A stretch of 30,389 bases of DNA. Origin: Lutibacter sp. (GTDB lineage: Bacteria; Bacteroidota; Bacteroidia; Flavobacteriales; Flavobacteriaceae). Below are positions 6,772 through 15,058 of this stretch, one piece after another (within the stretch, counting starts at the first letter, position 1; each line of letters begins with the position of its first letter). The notes under the pieces are model-generated. The model was not told where the DNA came from, ran no database searches, and saw only the letters and a program-made list of their open reading frames with translations. The stretch is taken from contig NZ_JAKIUR010000038.1 in assembly GCF_021647475.1 (NCBI RefSeq), positions 1 to 30,389 of the forward strand, read 5' to 3'. The translations under genes and the position numbers were made by a program.

Positions 6772-7113
6772 ATGCAAAAATCTTCATTACTTAACAACGT
6801 AACTTATACTACAAATAAGCCAGCAATTTCGGTTTTATTTGAAACTGAATCTACTAAAGAAATTAGAATTGTTTTTAAAAAAGATCAATTTATGAAAGCT
6901 CATAAAACATCTTTTCCTATTACTGTTGAAATTTTTGAAGGTGCTATTGATTTTGGAGTAAAAGGTAAAATTCAAAATTTAGTAAAAGGCGATTTGGTTT
7001 GGTTAGAAGCAAATACTGAACATGATTTAATGGCTAAGCAAGATAGCATTGTACGGTTAACACTTTCAAAATTGGATACGGTTGAAAGAGTTAAAAAAGT
7101 TACTGAATCTTAA
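6772..7113 (+). CDS. Small cupin-fold protein, function unknown
   Basis: A 113-aa single-domain protein that reads as a cupin: a first motif around FMKAHKTSFPITVEIFEGAIDF (about 41-62) and a second around KGDLVWLEANTEHDLMA (about 74-90), with predicted beta-strands between. Potential metal ligands are His45, Glu54 and His87, so metal binding is plausible but not certain. Similar small cupins occur widely in Bacteroidota without an assigned reaction. It is divergent from recA, which gives no functional hint. Downstream lies a 154-bp gap leading to the restriction-modification gene on the opposite strand. Confidence 0.6.
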   Translation: MQKSSLLNNVTYTTNKPAISVLFETESTKEIRIVFKKDQFMKAHKTSFPITVEIFEGAIDFGVKGKIQNLVKGDLVWLEANTEHDLMAKQDSIVRLTLSKLDTVERVKKVTES

Positions 7114-7267
7114 TAAAAAAAACATCTTTATATAACAAAAGTTGCGGGTTTGAAAATAGTATTTTTCTTGATTTAGAAACATTCTAGTTTATTGCATTTA
7201 GCAATTTTTGGCTTGTGCTATTGGTTGTAGCGAATTGCAAATGTGCATGGCTTATGCGTTGGTATTT

Positions 7268-10200
7268 CTACAAATACTTTTTTAATACTTCTTCTTTTTC
7301 TGTTTGTACATTCTCTAAACTCAACTTTATTTTATCAATTTCTTTTTCTTTTTTCTCGATTATTGAAATAAGTTTTTTCTGTTCTGCAATACTTGGTAAA
7401 GCGATTTCAAGGTTTCTGATTAAAGACATATTCGCCATTGTAAATTTACCTTTTCTGTCTCCAAAGTTTTTATCAAAATCATTCATTAAAGCGTAAAACA
7501 AAAATTTTGAATTAAGTTCTTTCTCATCTTTTGGATAAAGTCCCGCAATATTCTGATTTGTAGTTGCCTCAAAAGTCAAATAAGCCACTCTTCCAATTGT
7601 TGCACCAACTAAGGCAATTAAAATAGTATCTTTTTTGAATAATTTAGCAGATGACTTTTCTAAACCTAATTTTGATATTTTTTCTTTTACTTGATTTTCA
7701 TAAACATAACAGTTTTGACAAACCTCTGAACGCAACCAGTTTATAGTGCCATTTTCCCAATAATCATTCTCTTTTCTGCTTGGTGTTCCACCACTTTGAG
7801 AAATACAAATTTTATCAATTTTTGTTTTTTGCTTTCCGCTTACTACTTGTTTAAATTCTGTTCGGATTTCATTTTCTAATTGTTTTATTTTTTCAAATCC
7901 TTTGGTTTCTTTTTGTTCAACCTTTTCTATTTCTGAAATTATTTTTTGTTGAATTTTAAGTGGTGGAATTGGTATTTTGTAATTTGATAATTGAGGGACA
8001 GATAGTTGAGGAACTCCTGCACCAGAAATGACAAAATCAATATCACTTATAATATATTCTAAATATTTGGTGTGTGCTATTTCTTTCTTTGGTTCTAACA
8101 CAAGTAATCTAACAATAGGATAAAATTTTTCGTTACGTTCTACTGTATAACCAATTGTTCCTCTTGCAGAGATTGTAACACATGGATAGTTTATTTTAAC
8201 AATGTCAGTAAAACCATATAATCCTTTATTGCTTGATGAATTTGAGTAAATTGGGATTTTATAACTATCTGTTTCTTTCTCTGAAAACCTACCTTTTGGG
8301 ACATCACCACCAGCGATTAAACTTTTTGCTATATCTCCAATTTTTCGTAAACTCCATTTTGTAGAAAATTGGTTATGAGAATTCGCATTTAATTTAATTA
8401 TTTTTTCAAATTCCACTTTTTCAAAATCTAACAAATCAACTAATTTGTAAATACTTGTATTTTCTTTCTGACTTTCATCAATTTTAGAAACAATATTATT
8501 AGCAACAGCCTGTCTAATATAACTATTCGCTTTTTCAGGGTTTAATAAATTGGTTGGGTCAAATAGTTTACCTCCATTATTATTTATTTTAATTCCTTCT
8601 TGTCCTTTTTTTCCTTGAAACTCATAGCCCAAAAACTCTTTTTGTTTATTTATATCATTTCCTGTTTTTACAATTACAGTTTGTTGTGGTTTATAATATT
8701 CTTCAATGTTTTCAGCTTCTTTGTCTGCATCACTTAAACAAAGCATAAAATATAAGAATTTTTCTTTTTCCTTATCTTTACAGTAGTTGTAAAAGCGTTT
8801 TGTTAATTCAGCTTCTTTTTCTTTTGGTTTATAATTTTTGAAAAATGCTTTTTTCTTTAAATTCTTTGTTTCTGTACTATCGTCAAAAGCAGATTTATAT
8901 TCTGTAAACATTTCTGTTTTTAAGAGACTATCGTTTATTTCTATTTTTAATAAACGGACATAATCATCATAATTAAATTCTCTGTGTTCACAAAACAGTT
9001 CTATAAATCGCTTCTCTTTTACGTATCGTTTTTCAGTGTCAATATTTACACCGTTAAAAACATCTTCTGCAATATATTCTCTGTCTTTTAGGAAATCATC
9101 ATTTCTGCGTTTTAAGAACAGAATTACAGTTGTTGTACCTGTGGCAATGAATGTTTTACTACCAAGTTCGGTAATTGCTTTAATTTCAAAATATTTTAAT
9201 AAAACTTCCCTTGCTTTTGTATAAACTCCTGTATTTGAAAGAATAGTTGAAGGCAATACAATTCCTGCTAATCCTTTATCAGCAAGCACTTGCTTTGTTC
9301 TTTCAATGAACAATGCTTCTATTTGGCTACTTCTTTCTGTTAAATGTTCAAAAAGAGAAAAGTTTGTTTTACCTACATTCAAGTAGTTTTTAAACGCATC
9401 AACCGAATAAGGTGGGTTTGCAATTACAATGTCAAATTTTTTCTTTTCCATTTGTAATTGGTCGTGGTTTTCTAATCCGTCTCCAAAAAGAATATTTGCA
9501 TCACCATCTCCATTTATGTAACAGGCTATCTGAGATGTTCTTGCTAAACGATAATCTTTTTCTATTCCAAAAATATAATCCTTAGTCCATTCTGTCCCCT
9601 TACTGTATTCTTTGATTTTATTTTGTTGTTCCAGAGATAATTTAGAAGTATTAAGGGATTTGATATTATGTTGTAATTCTTCAATACTTTCAGTTAAAAA
9701 ATGCCCTGCACCACAAGCATAATCTAATATTTTTGGTAAAATATAATCTTCATCATTTTTTAATTTCTTTTGTATAATTTCATCAAAACCAAGTGAAAGA
9801 ATAATGTACCTTACAATTGGAATAGGTGTGAAAAACTGACCTTCTGATTGTTTAACTCCGTGATTAAGCATTAACTCAAAGAAATCACCTAAAACTTGTT
9901 GCTGACTGTTGTATTTAAATCTGAAATTTTGAATAAGCTTTACAACTTCTGTAAGTACTCGTCCATTTTGGTCAAATAACTTTTTATTATGAACTTCTTT
10001 AAACGCAAATTCATTATTGGTATAATATTTTAATTCTCTAAAAACTGCTTCAACAGCTTCAATTGGTGTTTGTTTAGGATATAGTTTAATTATTTTGTGT
10101 AAGTCGGCTTCTGAATAATAAACAATTTCTTCATTTAGTTTTTTCATTCCCTTTTGGTAAAGGGCTTGTAAACGGTCAATTAAATGTTCGTATTCTTCAT

Positions 10201-11155
10201 CTTCTTTAACTTGAAAGTCTAATATATCTTCATCATTTTTTTCTTCATCAACTATTTTACAAAGAAATAGTGAAAGGATTTTATTAAATGCGTTAGCATT
10301 ATCTGAAATATTATTGTGTCTTAGTATTTCCGCAAATTTGTTAAATAATCCTTGTGAGTTGTCAAGAGATTTTAAATTTTTCTTTTTGAGTGCTTTTAGT
10401 TCAAGAGAATAAGCATTTGCATCATCATCAAAAATACCGTTGAAATGAAAATACTTATTAAATAACTCTTTCCATACTTCAAATAATTCTGCTTTATTAT
10501 TAGCATCACGATAAAGTTTAATGTTTTCTTCTTCTATTTGCTTTAAACTTTTCTTTAAATCTTCTTCACGGTCTTTTACTTGAACAATTAGATTTTCATA
10601 ATCAAAAGTTTTATTTTCAGATAATTTCGAAGCGTAAAGAACAAGAAACTTAGCGTTTTGGTCATTTGCAAGATAGGCGAATAACTGTCCACCGTGTTCT
10701 TCCATTTTCTTACGCTCTTTTTCAAACTCGCTTCCCCAAGTTTTACATTCAATTACCATCAAAGATTTTTCATCTTTACCATAAATACAAACATCAGATT
10801 TTCCACCACTTGCACCTCTTCCAGAAGGATAGCGCCTTTCTAAATGAATATCGTTTGGCAAATACCCTTTTTCTAAAAGTCTGTCAACTACTTCTAAAAT
10901 CACAAAATTTTCTTGTTCAATCGGATTTTTTCCAATTACAAAATTTGAAGTTGTTTTATCTCCAATTTGGATTTGCTTATCTAATACTCTTTCAACCGTT
11001 GTTTTTTCGTCAGAACGATAATATATTTTACCTTTTTCAAGGTCAATTTTTAGCGTATATTTTTGTAGTTTATATTCTTTTTGATATTGAATTTTATTTT
11101 TACTTGTAAATCCGAGCAATTCAATAAACTCTTTTATGCCTTTTGATGCTCCCAT
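7268..11155 (-). CDS. Single-chain restriction-modification-specificity enzyme (type IIB/IIG, AloI-like)
   Basis: A 1295-aa protein that joins three functions. Residues about 80-180 are an HsdR-type PD-(D/E)xK nuclease domain with Asp121 (GKSDVCIY) and Glu136-x-Lys138 (IECKTW). Residues about 270-700 are an HsdM-like N6-adenine methyltransferase with GQFFTP (439-444), SAM motif DYACGAGHF (478-486) and catalytic NPPY (580-583). Residues about 933-1295 hold two HsdS-like target-recognition domains (about 933-1066 and 1113-1256), each followed by a conserved helix with IPPLKIQQKI or LPSIAEQKKL. No helicase/translocase part is present, so this is not type I. The R-M-S order, the length and the paired recognition domains fit single-chain type IIB enzymes such as AloI, which read a split target and cut on both sides of it (family knowledge). 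The start codon overlaps the stop of the controller gene by one base. All key residues are intact. Confidence 0.85.
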   Translation of the reverse strand: MGASKGIKEFIELLGFTSKNKIQYQKEYKLQKYTLKIDLEKGKIYYRSDEKTTVERVLDKQIQIGDKTTSNFVIGKNPIEQENFVILEVVDRLLEKGYLPNDIHLERRYPSGRGASGGKSDVCIYGKDEKSLMVIECKTWGSEFEKERKKMEEHGGQLFAYLANDQNAKFLVLYASKLSENKTFDYENLIVQVKDREEDLKKSLKQIEEENIKLYRDANNKAELFEVWKELFNKYFHFNGIFDDDANAYSLELKALKKKNLKSLDNSQGLFNKFAEILRHNNISDNANAFNKILSLFLCKIVDEEKNDEDILDFQVKEDEEYEHLIDRLQALYQKGMKKLNEEIVYYSEADLHKIIKLYPKQTPIEAVEAVFRELKYYTNNEFAFKEVHNKKLFDQNGRVLTEVVKLIQNFRFKYNSQQQVLGDFFELMLNHGVKQSEGQFFTPIPIVRYIILSLGFDEIIQKKLKNDEDYILPKILDYACGAGHFLTESIEELQHNIKSLNTSKLSLEQQNKIKEYSKGTEWTKDYIFGIEKDYRLARTSQIACYINGDGDANILFGDGLENHDQLQMEKKKFDIVIANPPYSVDAFKNYLNVGKTNFSLFEHLTERSSQIEALFIERTKQVLADKGLAGIVLPSTILSNTGVYTKAREVLLKYFEIKAITELGSKTFIATGTTTVILFLKRRNDDFLKDREYIAEDVFNGVNIDTEKRYVKEKRFIELFCEHREFNYDDYVRLLKIEINDSLLKTEMFTEYKSAFDDSTETKNLKKKAFFKNYKPKEKEAELTKRFYNYCKDKEKEKFLYFMLCLSDADKEAENIEEYYKPQQTVIVKTGNDINKQKEFLGYEFQGKKGQEGIKINNNGGKLFDPTNLLNPEKANSYIRQAVANNIVSKIDESQKENTSIYKLVDLLDFEKVEFEKIIKLNANSHNQFSTKWSLRKIGDIAKSLIAGGDVPKGRFSEKETDSYKIPIYSNSSSNKGLYGFTDIVKINYPCVTISARGTIGYTVERNEKFYPIVRLLVLEPKKEIAHTKYLEYIISDIDFVISGAGVPQLSVPQLSNYKIPIPPLKIQQKIISEIEKVEQKETKGFEKIKQLENEIRTEFKQVVSGKQKTKIDKICISQSGGTPSRKENDYWENGTINWLRSEVCQNCYVYENQVKEKISKLGLEKSSAKLFKKDTILIALVGATIGRVAYLTFEATTNQNIAGLYPKDEKELNSKFLFYALMNDFDKNFGDRKGKFTMANMSLIRNLEIALPSIAEQKKLISIIEKKEKEIDKIKLSLENVQTEKEEVLKKYL

Positions 11156-11448
11156 TATTCTGTTCCGTATTTAATTCTTTGTTCTGCAACCCTTAAAGCA
11201 TTCTCTGCATTTTCTTCACCTTGTAGGGTGTAAATAATTTTATCACTTAACCAAGCTGTTATTAATTCATCTTTGTCAAGTTCAAAAAAGTTAGCAAATT
11301 TTTCAACTTGTTCTTTTGATGGTTTTCTGTCACCTTTTTCAAATTTGCTTATAAGTGCTTGGTCAACTTCCAAAGCACTTGCAACTTGTCTAAGAAATAG
11401 TCCTTTTTTTCTTCTTTCTGATTTAATTATTTTTCCAAATGATTGCAT
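11155..11448 (-). CDS. XRE-family HTH controller of the restriction-modification enzyme
   Basis: A 97-aa DNA-binding protein. Residues about 5-62 form a Cro/CI-type helix-turn-helix (IIKSERRKKGLFLRQVASAL, then VDQALISKFEKGDRKPSKEQ). The C-terminal 35 residues (DELITAWLSDKIIYTLQGEE and on) may help it dimerise. Its stop overlaps the start of the R-M-S gene (TAATG), so the two are translationally coupled. Small HTH proteins in this position usually act as controller proteins that time methylase and nuclease expression (family knowledge). The likely promoter at 11468-11496 contains inverted TTGAC/GTCAA half-sites that could be its operator (inference). Confidence 0.85.
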   Translation of the reverse strand: MQSFGKIIKSERRKKGLFLRQVASALEVDQALISKFEKGDRKPSKEQVEKFANFFELDKDELITAWLSDKIIYTLQGEENAENALRVAEQRIKYGTE

Positions 11449-11467
11449 ATGACTAAATTTGATTTGA

Positions 11468-11496
11468 CAAATATAGACAAATTACTTTAAGTCAAA
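11468..11496 (-). promoter_or_regulatory. Likely promoter and operator of the restriction-modification operon
   Basis: On the minus strand TTTG (11493-11496) is followed after 17 bases by TATATTTG (11468-11475), a perfect TAnnTTTG box, 20 bases ahead of the controller ATG. The half-sites TTGAC (11464-11468) and GTCAA (11491-11495) face each other across the promoter, and ATTTG/CAAAT arms (11462-11482) straddle the -7 box. This suits autoregulation by the controller, which is inferred. Confidence 0.5.
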
Positions 11497-11664
11497 CAAT
11501 TATTCCATTTTTTATTTGGGTAGGCTGAAAAATAGCTCTTTTGTTTTTTATAGGTTAGATTTTAGCATTAGCAAAAACCAAATGTGCTATTTACGTGCTA
11601 GCTTTTTCTTAACTAAAAGCATTGATTTTATGAATTACTGTGGACGATTTTTATATTTAGCAAC

Positions 11665-12060
11665 TCATTTTAGTTTTAATATTTCCCCCATTGTTTCTTT
11701 TAAATCAAATTCATCTCTGTACGGTATAATAGCAGTTGAACAACCAGAAACAGTTGTAGAATATTTTGAGTCTTTTTTTCTCAAATAGAAAATTGGTTTA
11801 TTTTTTGCAAAAGCATATCCAATTTCAATTCCAACACCTATTGATTTTGTGGTTAATTCTGCAATAAGAAAATCAGAATTGTCAATTTCTTCAAATGCAA
11901 CTTTCATCATTTCTTTTTCTTGATTTGGACTAAATTTATATTTATCAACAAATACGAGTAATTCAATATTATTTTTAAGAAATAATTCTTGAATAATATC
12001 AATCTCTTTATCAAATAGATATCTATTTGAGTAGCTTATTGCAAAATATGCTTTTTTCAT
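11665..12060 (-). CDS. Nucleoside 2-deoxyribosyltransferase-fold protein
   Basis: A 131-aa protein whose centre carries the hallmark of the nucleoside deoxyribosyltransferase / DNPH1 superfamily: IDNSDFLIAELT (59-70), then GVGIEIGYAFAKNKPIFYL (75-93). Glu79 in the EIGYA segment matches the catalytic glutamate of these enzymes. The opening KAYFAISY resembles the usual xxYxAxP-type start of the fold. These enzymes cleave or exchange N-glycosidic bonds of deoxynucleosides or deoxynucleotides. The start lies 15 bases after the tyrS stop on the same strand, so it may be co-transcribed with tyrS, yet it is followed by the restriction-modification operon and looks accessory. The substrate is not evident. 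A sensing or signalling protein of the same Rossmann-like fold is possible. Confidence 0.6.
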   Translation of the reverse strand: MKKAYFAISYSNRYLFDKEIDIIQELFLKNNIELLVFVDKYKFSPNQEKEMMKVAFEEIDNSDFLIAELTTKSIGVGIEIGYAFAKNKPIFYLRKKDSKYSTTVSGCSTAIIPYRDEFDLKETMGEILKLK

Positions 12061-12075
12061 TTTTGTTTATTCCTA

Positions 12076-13368
12076 CTAGCCAACCACTTTTAATAAAAAA
12101 TAAGTTTTTTTACCACGTTGTAAAAGCACGTATTTATTAGCAATTAAATCGGAAGTTGTAATTACACAATCGTCTTTTACTTTTTCTTTATTTACTGAAA
12201 TTGAATTTTCTTTTAATGCACGTCTAACTTCACCATTTGATTTTAAAAAACCAGTATCTGCAAAAGCAGCAACAATATTTAATCCGTTTTCAATTACTTC
12301 ACGTTTAATTTCAGTTTGAGGAACACCATCAAAAACATCTAAAAAAGTTTGTTCATCTAACGATTTTAAATCGCTGGCAGTGGATTTTCCAAATAAAATA
12401 GTTGAAGCTTTAATCGCATTTTCATAAGCTTCTTTTCCGTGAGTCATTACGGTAACTTCTTCTCCAATTTTCTTTTGAAGAATGCGTAAATGTGGTGCTT
12501 CTTTATGTTCTTTTATTAACTTTTCAATAGTTTCTTTATCTAAAAAAGTAAATATTTTTATGTATTTTTCAGCATCTTCATCCGAAGAATTTAGCCAATA
12601 TTGATAAAATTTATAGGGCGAAGTTCTGTTAGCATCTAACCAAACATTTCCTCCGGCAGTTTTTCCAAATTTAGAACCGTCGGCTTTGGTAATTAATTTG
12701 CAAGTAAGTGCATACGCTTTACCTTGGGCTTTTCTTCGTATTAATTCTGTTCCGGTAGTAATATTTCCCCATTGGTCTGAGCCACCCATTTGAAGCATAC
12801 AATTTTTTTCTTTGTATAAATGGTAAAAATCGTATCCTTGAAATAATTGATAGGTAAATTCAGTAAAACTCATTCCTGTTTTAGCTTCAGAATCTAAACG
12901 TTTTTTTACAGAATCTTTTGCCATCATATAATTTACGGTAAGATGTTTACCTACATCGCGTACAAATTCAATTAATGAAATTTCTTTCATCCAATCATAA
13001 TTATTTACTAATTGTGCGGGATTTTCACTAGTAGTTTCGTCAAAATTTAAAAAACGAGCTAATTGTGCTTTTACACCAGCAACATTTTTGTTTAAAGTAG
13101 CTTCATCTAATAAATTACGTTCGGCACTTTTACCTGAAGGATCACCAACCATTCCTGTAGCTCCACCAACTAATGCGATAGGGTTATGACCTGCTTTTTG
13201 AAAATGCATTAATAAGATTATAGGGACTAAACTTCCAATATGTAAGGAGTCGGCAGTTGGATCAAAGCCAATATATCCCGTAGTTTTATGTTTTAATAAA
13301 TACTCTTCAGTTTCAGGCATAATGTCGTGTAACATGCCTCTCCAACGTAATTCTTCAACAAAATTCAT
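12076..13368 (-). CDS. tyrS: Tyrosine--tRNA ligase
   Basis: A 430-aa class I aminoacyl-tRNA synthetase that charges tRNA-Tyr. The ATG at 13368 (MNFVEELRWRGMLHDIMPET) matches the family N-terminus; the frame stays open upstream, but that extension overlaps the divergent epimerase and does not look like protein. The HIGH-type motif is DSLHIGSL (HIGS 43-46), the signature KMSKS-like loop is KFGKT, and an S4-like RNA-binding domain closes the protein (about residues 365-430, VRRALKENSISVNKEKV). A -7 box is at 13390-13397. It diverges from the epimerase. Confidence 0.97.
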   Translation of the reverse strand: MNFVEELRWRGMLHDIMPETEEYLLKHKTTGYIGFDPTADSLHIGSLVPIILLMHFQKAGHNPIALVGGATGMVGDPSGKSAERNLLDEATLNKNVAGVKAQLARFLNFDETTSENPAQLVNNYDWMKEISLIEFVRDVGKHLTVNYMMAKDSVKKRLDSEAKTGMSFTEFTYQLFQGYDFYHLYKEKNCMLQMGGSDQWGNITTGTELIRRKAQGKAYALTCKLITKADGSKFGKTAGGNVWLDANRTSPYKFYQYWLNSSDEDAEKYIKIFTFLDKETIEKLIKEHKEAPHLRILQKKIGEEVTVMTHGKEAYENAIKASTILFGKSTASDLKSLDEQTFLDVFDGVPQTEIKREVIENGLNIVAAFADTGFLKSNGEVRRALKENSISVNKEKVKDDCVITTSDLIANKYVLLQRGKKTYFLLKVVG

Positions 13369-13389
13369 TCTTAAAAATTTAATTTTTAG

Positions 13390-13397
13390 CAAATATA
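13390..13397 (-). promoter_or_regulatory. Likely -7 promoter box of tyrS
   Basis: TATATTTG on the minus strand, a perfect TAnnTTTG match, 21 bases before the tyrS ATG. It may also drive the downstream deoxyribosyltransferase-fold gene. Confidence 0.5.
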
Positions 13398-13453
13398 AAA
13401 TTTTAGTTGGTAGTAATTTATTTTTAAACCGTAGTTTTTTATATTTTCGTTTT

Positions 13454-14458
13454 ATGATATTAGTAACTGGAGGTACAGGGCTTGTTGGTTCGCATCTATT
13501 GTATAAACTAGCATTACAAAATAATAGCATTAAAGCTATTTATAGAAAAAGCAGTAATTTATTGGCTGTTAAGAAAGTTTTTAGCTATTATTCTGATGAT
13601 TACGAAGCTCTTTTTAATAAAATTGATTGGGTTGCAGCTGACCTTTTAGATGTTACAACTTTAAAAAATGCTTTTGAAAACGTAACTAAAGTTTATCATT
13701 GTGCAGCGTTAGTTTCTTTTAATCCTAAAGATTATTGGAAAATGCGTAAAATTAATATTGAAGGAACTGCCAATGTGGTTAATTTTTGTATTGATGCTAA
13801 AATTGATAAACTTTGTTTTGTAAGTTCTATTGCTACGTTAGATAAATCAGTAGATTCAGATATAATTAATGAAGAATCTGAATGGATTTCTACCAGAAAT
13901 AAAAGTGGTTATGCTATAACCAAACATGGGGCTGAAATAGAAGTTTGGCGAGCTTCACAAGAAGGAGTAAATGTAGTTATTGTAAATCCTGGTGTAATTT
14001 TAGGAGCGGGTTTTTGGGATAATGGAACAGGCGAACTGTTTTCTAAAATAGCTAAAGGATTTAATTTTTATAGTGAAGGTGTAACTGGTTTTGTATCCGT
14101 TAATGATGTTGTAAAAATTATGATTGCCTTAATGGACAGTTCCGTTATAAATGAACAATTTGTCTTGGTAGCAGAAAATCTTAGTTTTAAAACTATTTTT
14201 TATGAAATTGCTAAAGCGTTTGGTAAAAAACCGCCAAGAATTAAAGTAAATAAATTTAGATCTTCCATTGTTTGGAGAGTGGCTACATTTTGGGCATTTA
14301 TAACAAATAAAAATCCAATACTCACTAAAAATTCCGCAAAAAGTTTACATACCAAAAGTTATTATTCTTCAGATAAAATTATTAAAACCTTAAACTTTAA
14401 GTTTGAAAAAATTACTAGTGTTATTAGAACAATTTGTACCTTTTACAATCAAAAATGA
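13454..14458 (+). CDS. NAD-dependent epimerase/dehydratase-family (extended SDR) protein
   Basis: A 334-aa extended short-chain dehydrogenase. The ATG at 13454 puts the Rossmann loop TGGTGLVGS at residues 5-13, as expected; a longer frame reaching into tyrS is not credible. The active site shows VSSIATL (Ser125/126) and Tyr153-x3-Lys157 (YAITKHGAE). NPGVILGAGFWDNG and a C-terminal substrate region follow. Such proteins act on nucleotide sugars, sterol-like or flavonoid-like substrates; this one resembles the dihydroflavonol-reductase-like group common in Bacteroidota, substrate unknown. Its stop overlaps the start of the next gene (ATGA), so the two are translationally coupled. Confidence 0.85.
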   Translation: MILVTGGTGLVGSHLLYKLALQNNSIKAIYRKSSNLLAVKKVFSYYSDDYEALFNKIDWVAADLLDVTTLKNAFENVTKVYHCAALVSFNPKDYWKMRKINIEGTANVVNFCIDAKIDKLCFVSSIATLDKSVDSDIINEESEWISTRNKSGYAITKHGAEIEVWRASQEGVNVVIVNPGVILGAGFWDNGTGELFSKIAKGFNFYSEGVTGFVSVNDVVKIMIALMDSSVINEQFVLVAENLSFKTIFYEIAKAFGKKPPRIKVNKFRSSIVWRVATFWAFITNKNPILTKNSAKSLHTKSYYSSDKIIKTLNFKFEKITSVIRTICTFYNQK

Positions 14459-15051
14459 GAACTAATTTTTATAATGATATTGTAATAAAATGGACAGGAA
14501 ATATTAGTTTAGAAGAAAAAATAATGTTGCTGTTTAATAAAGTACGAGATATTCCTTATGGAAGTATTTGCTCTAGAAACCCTAAAGATGTTTACCTTCA
14601 ACAAAAAGGGACTTGCTCTGGAAAACATGAATTGCTTAAAGGATTGTACAAATCGTTAGGAATACCCGTTAAGGATTATATTATTTTACATTCTTTTAAT
14701 AATCTTCCTGTAAAATATCCAAAAAACATAAAAGAATTTTTAGCTAAAAATAAGATTGTTGATCCTCATAATTTTTTAAAAATAAAAATTGAAGATAATT
14801 GGATAGTGGTTGATGTTACTTGGGATTTGCCTTTAAAAAATCTCGGATTTCCTGTGAATGAAAATTGGAATGGAAAAGTAGATGGTAAAATATCTGTAGC
14901 ACAAGGAGGAAAAATAATGGAAACCGATAATCCAATACTAAAAAAGCAAGAATTATTAAGTGAATTTTCAGTTCTTGAACAAAAAAACAGAAAACAATTT
15001 TTACGGTTATTAACAAATTGGTTGGAAGAGGAAAGGGAAAATTTAAAGTAA
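14455..15051 (+). CDS. Transglutaminase-like cysteine-protease-fold protein
   Basis: A 198-aa cytoplasmic protein without signal peptide, starting at the ATG that overlaps the epimerase stop by four bases. The transglutaminase-like core is visible: Cys54 in QQKGTCSGKHELLKGLYKSL, His105 in VDPHNFLKI and Asp120 in WIVVDVTWDLP, in the correct Cys-His-Asp order and spacing. The last 50 residues are charged and helical. The family includes proteases, deamidases and inactive members; the substrate here is unknown. It runs convergent with the DUF4296 lipoprotein, whose stop is 7 bases away. Confidence 0.7.
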   Translation: MRTNFYNDIVIKWTGNISLEEKIMLLFNKVRDIPYGSICSRNPKDVYLQQKGTCSGKHELLKGLYKSLGIPVKDYIILHSFNNLPVKYPKNIKEFLAKNKIVDPHNFLKIKIEDNWIVVDVTWDLPLKNLGFPVNENWNGKVDGKISVAQGGKIMETDNPILKKQELLSEFSVLEQKNRKQFLRLLTNWLEEERENLK

Positions 15052-15058
15052 GACTATA

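Noticed and set aside
10666..11109. 147-aa open frame antisense to the restriction enzyme nuclease domain
   Set aside because: It is the mirror of a well-supported coding region, is rich in Phe, Leu and His as expected from a reversed Lys/Glu-rich gene, and has no recognisable domain.
7268..11155. Type I restriction system with separate subunits joined by sequencing error
   Set aside because: The frame is continuous over 1295 residues with natural linkers between domains, and no helicase region is present, so a single-chain type II enzyme explains it better.
13322..13453. 44-codon N-terminal extension of the epimerase
   Set aside because: It runs antisense through the tyrS start and would push the Rossmann glycine loop away from the N-terminus.
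13369..13530. 54-codon N-terminal extension of tyrS
   Set aside because: The added residues do not resemble a TyrS N-terminus, include the promoter box at 13390-13397, and overlap the start of the divergent epimerase; the ATG at 13368 fits the family.
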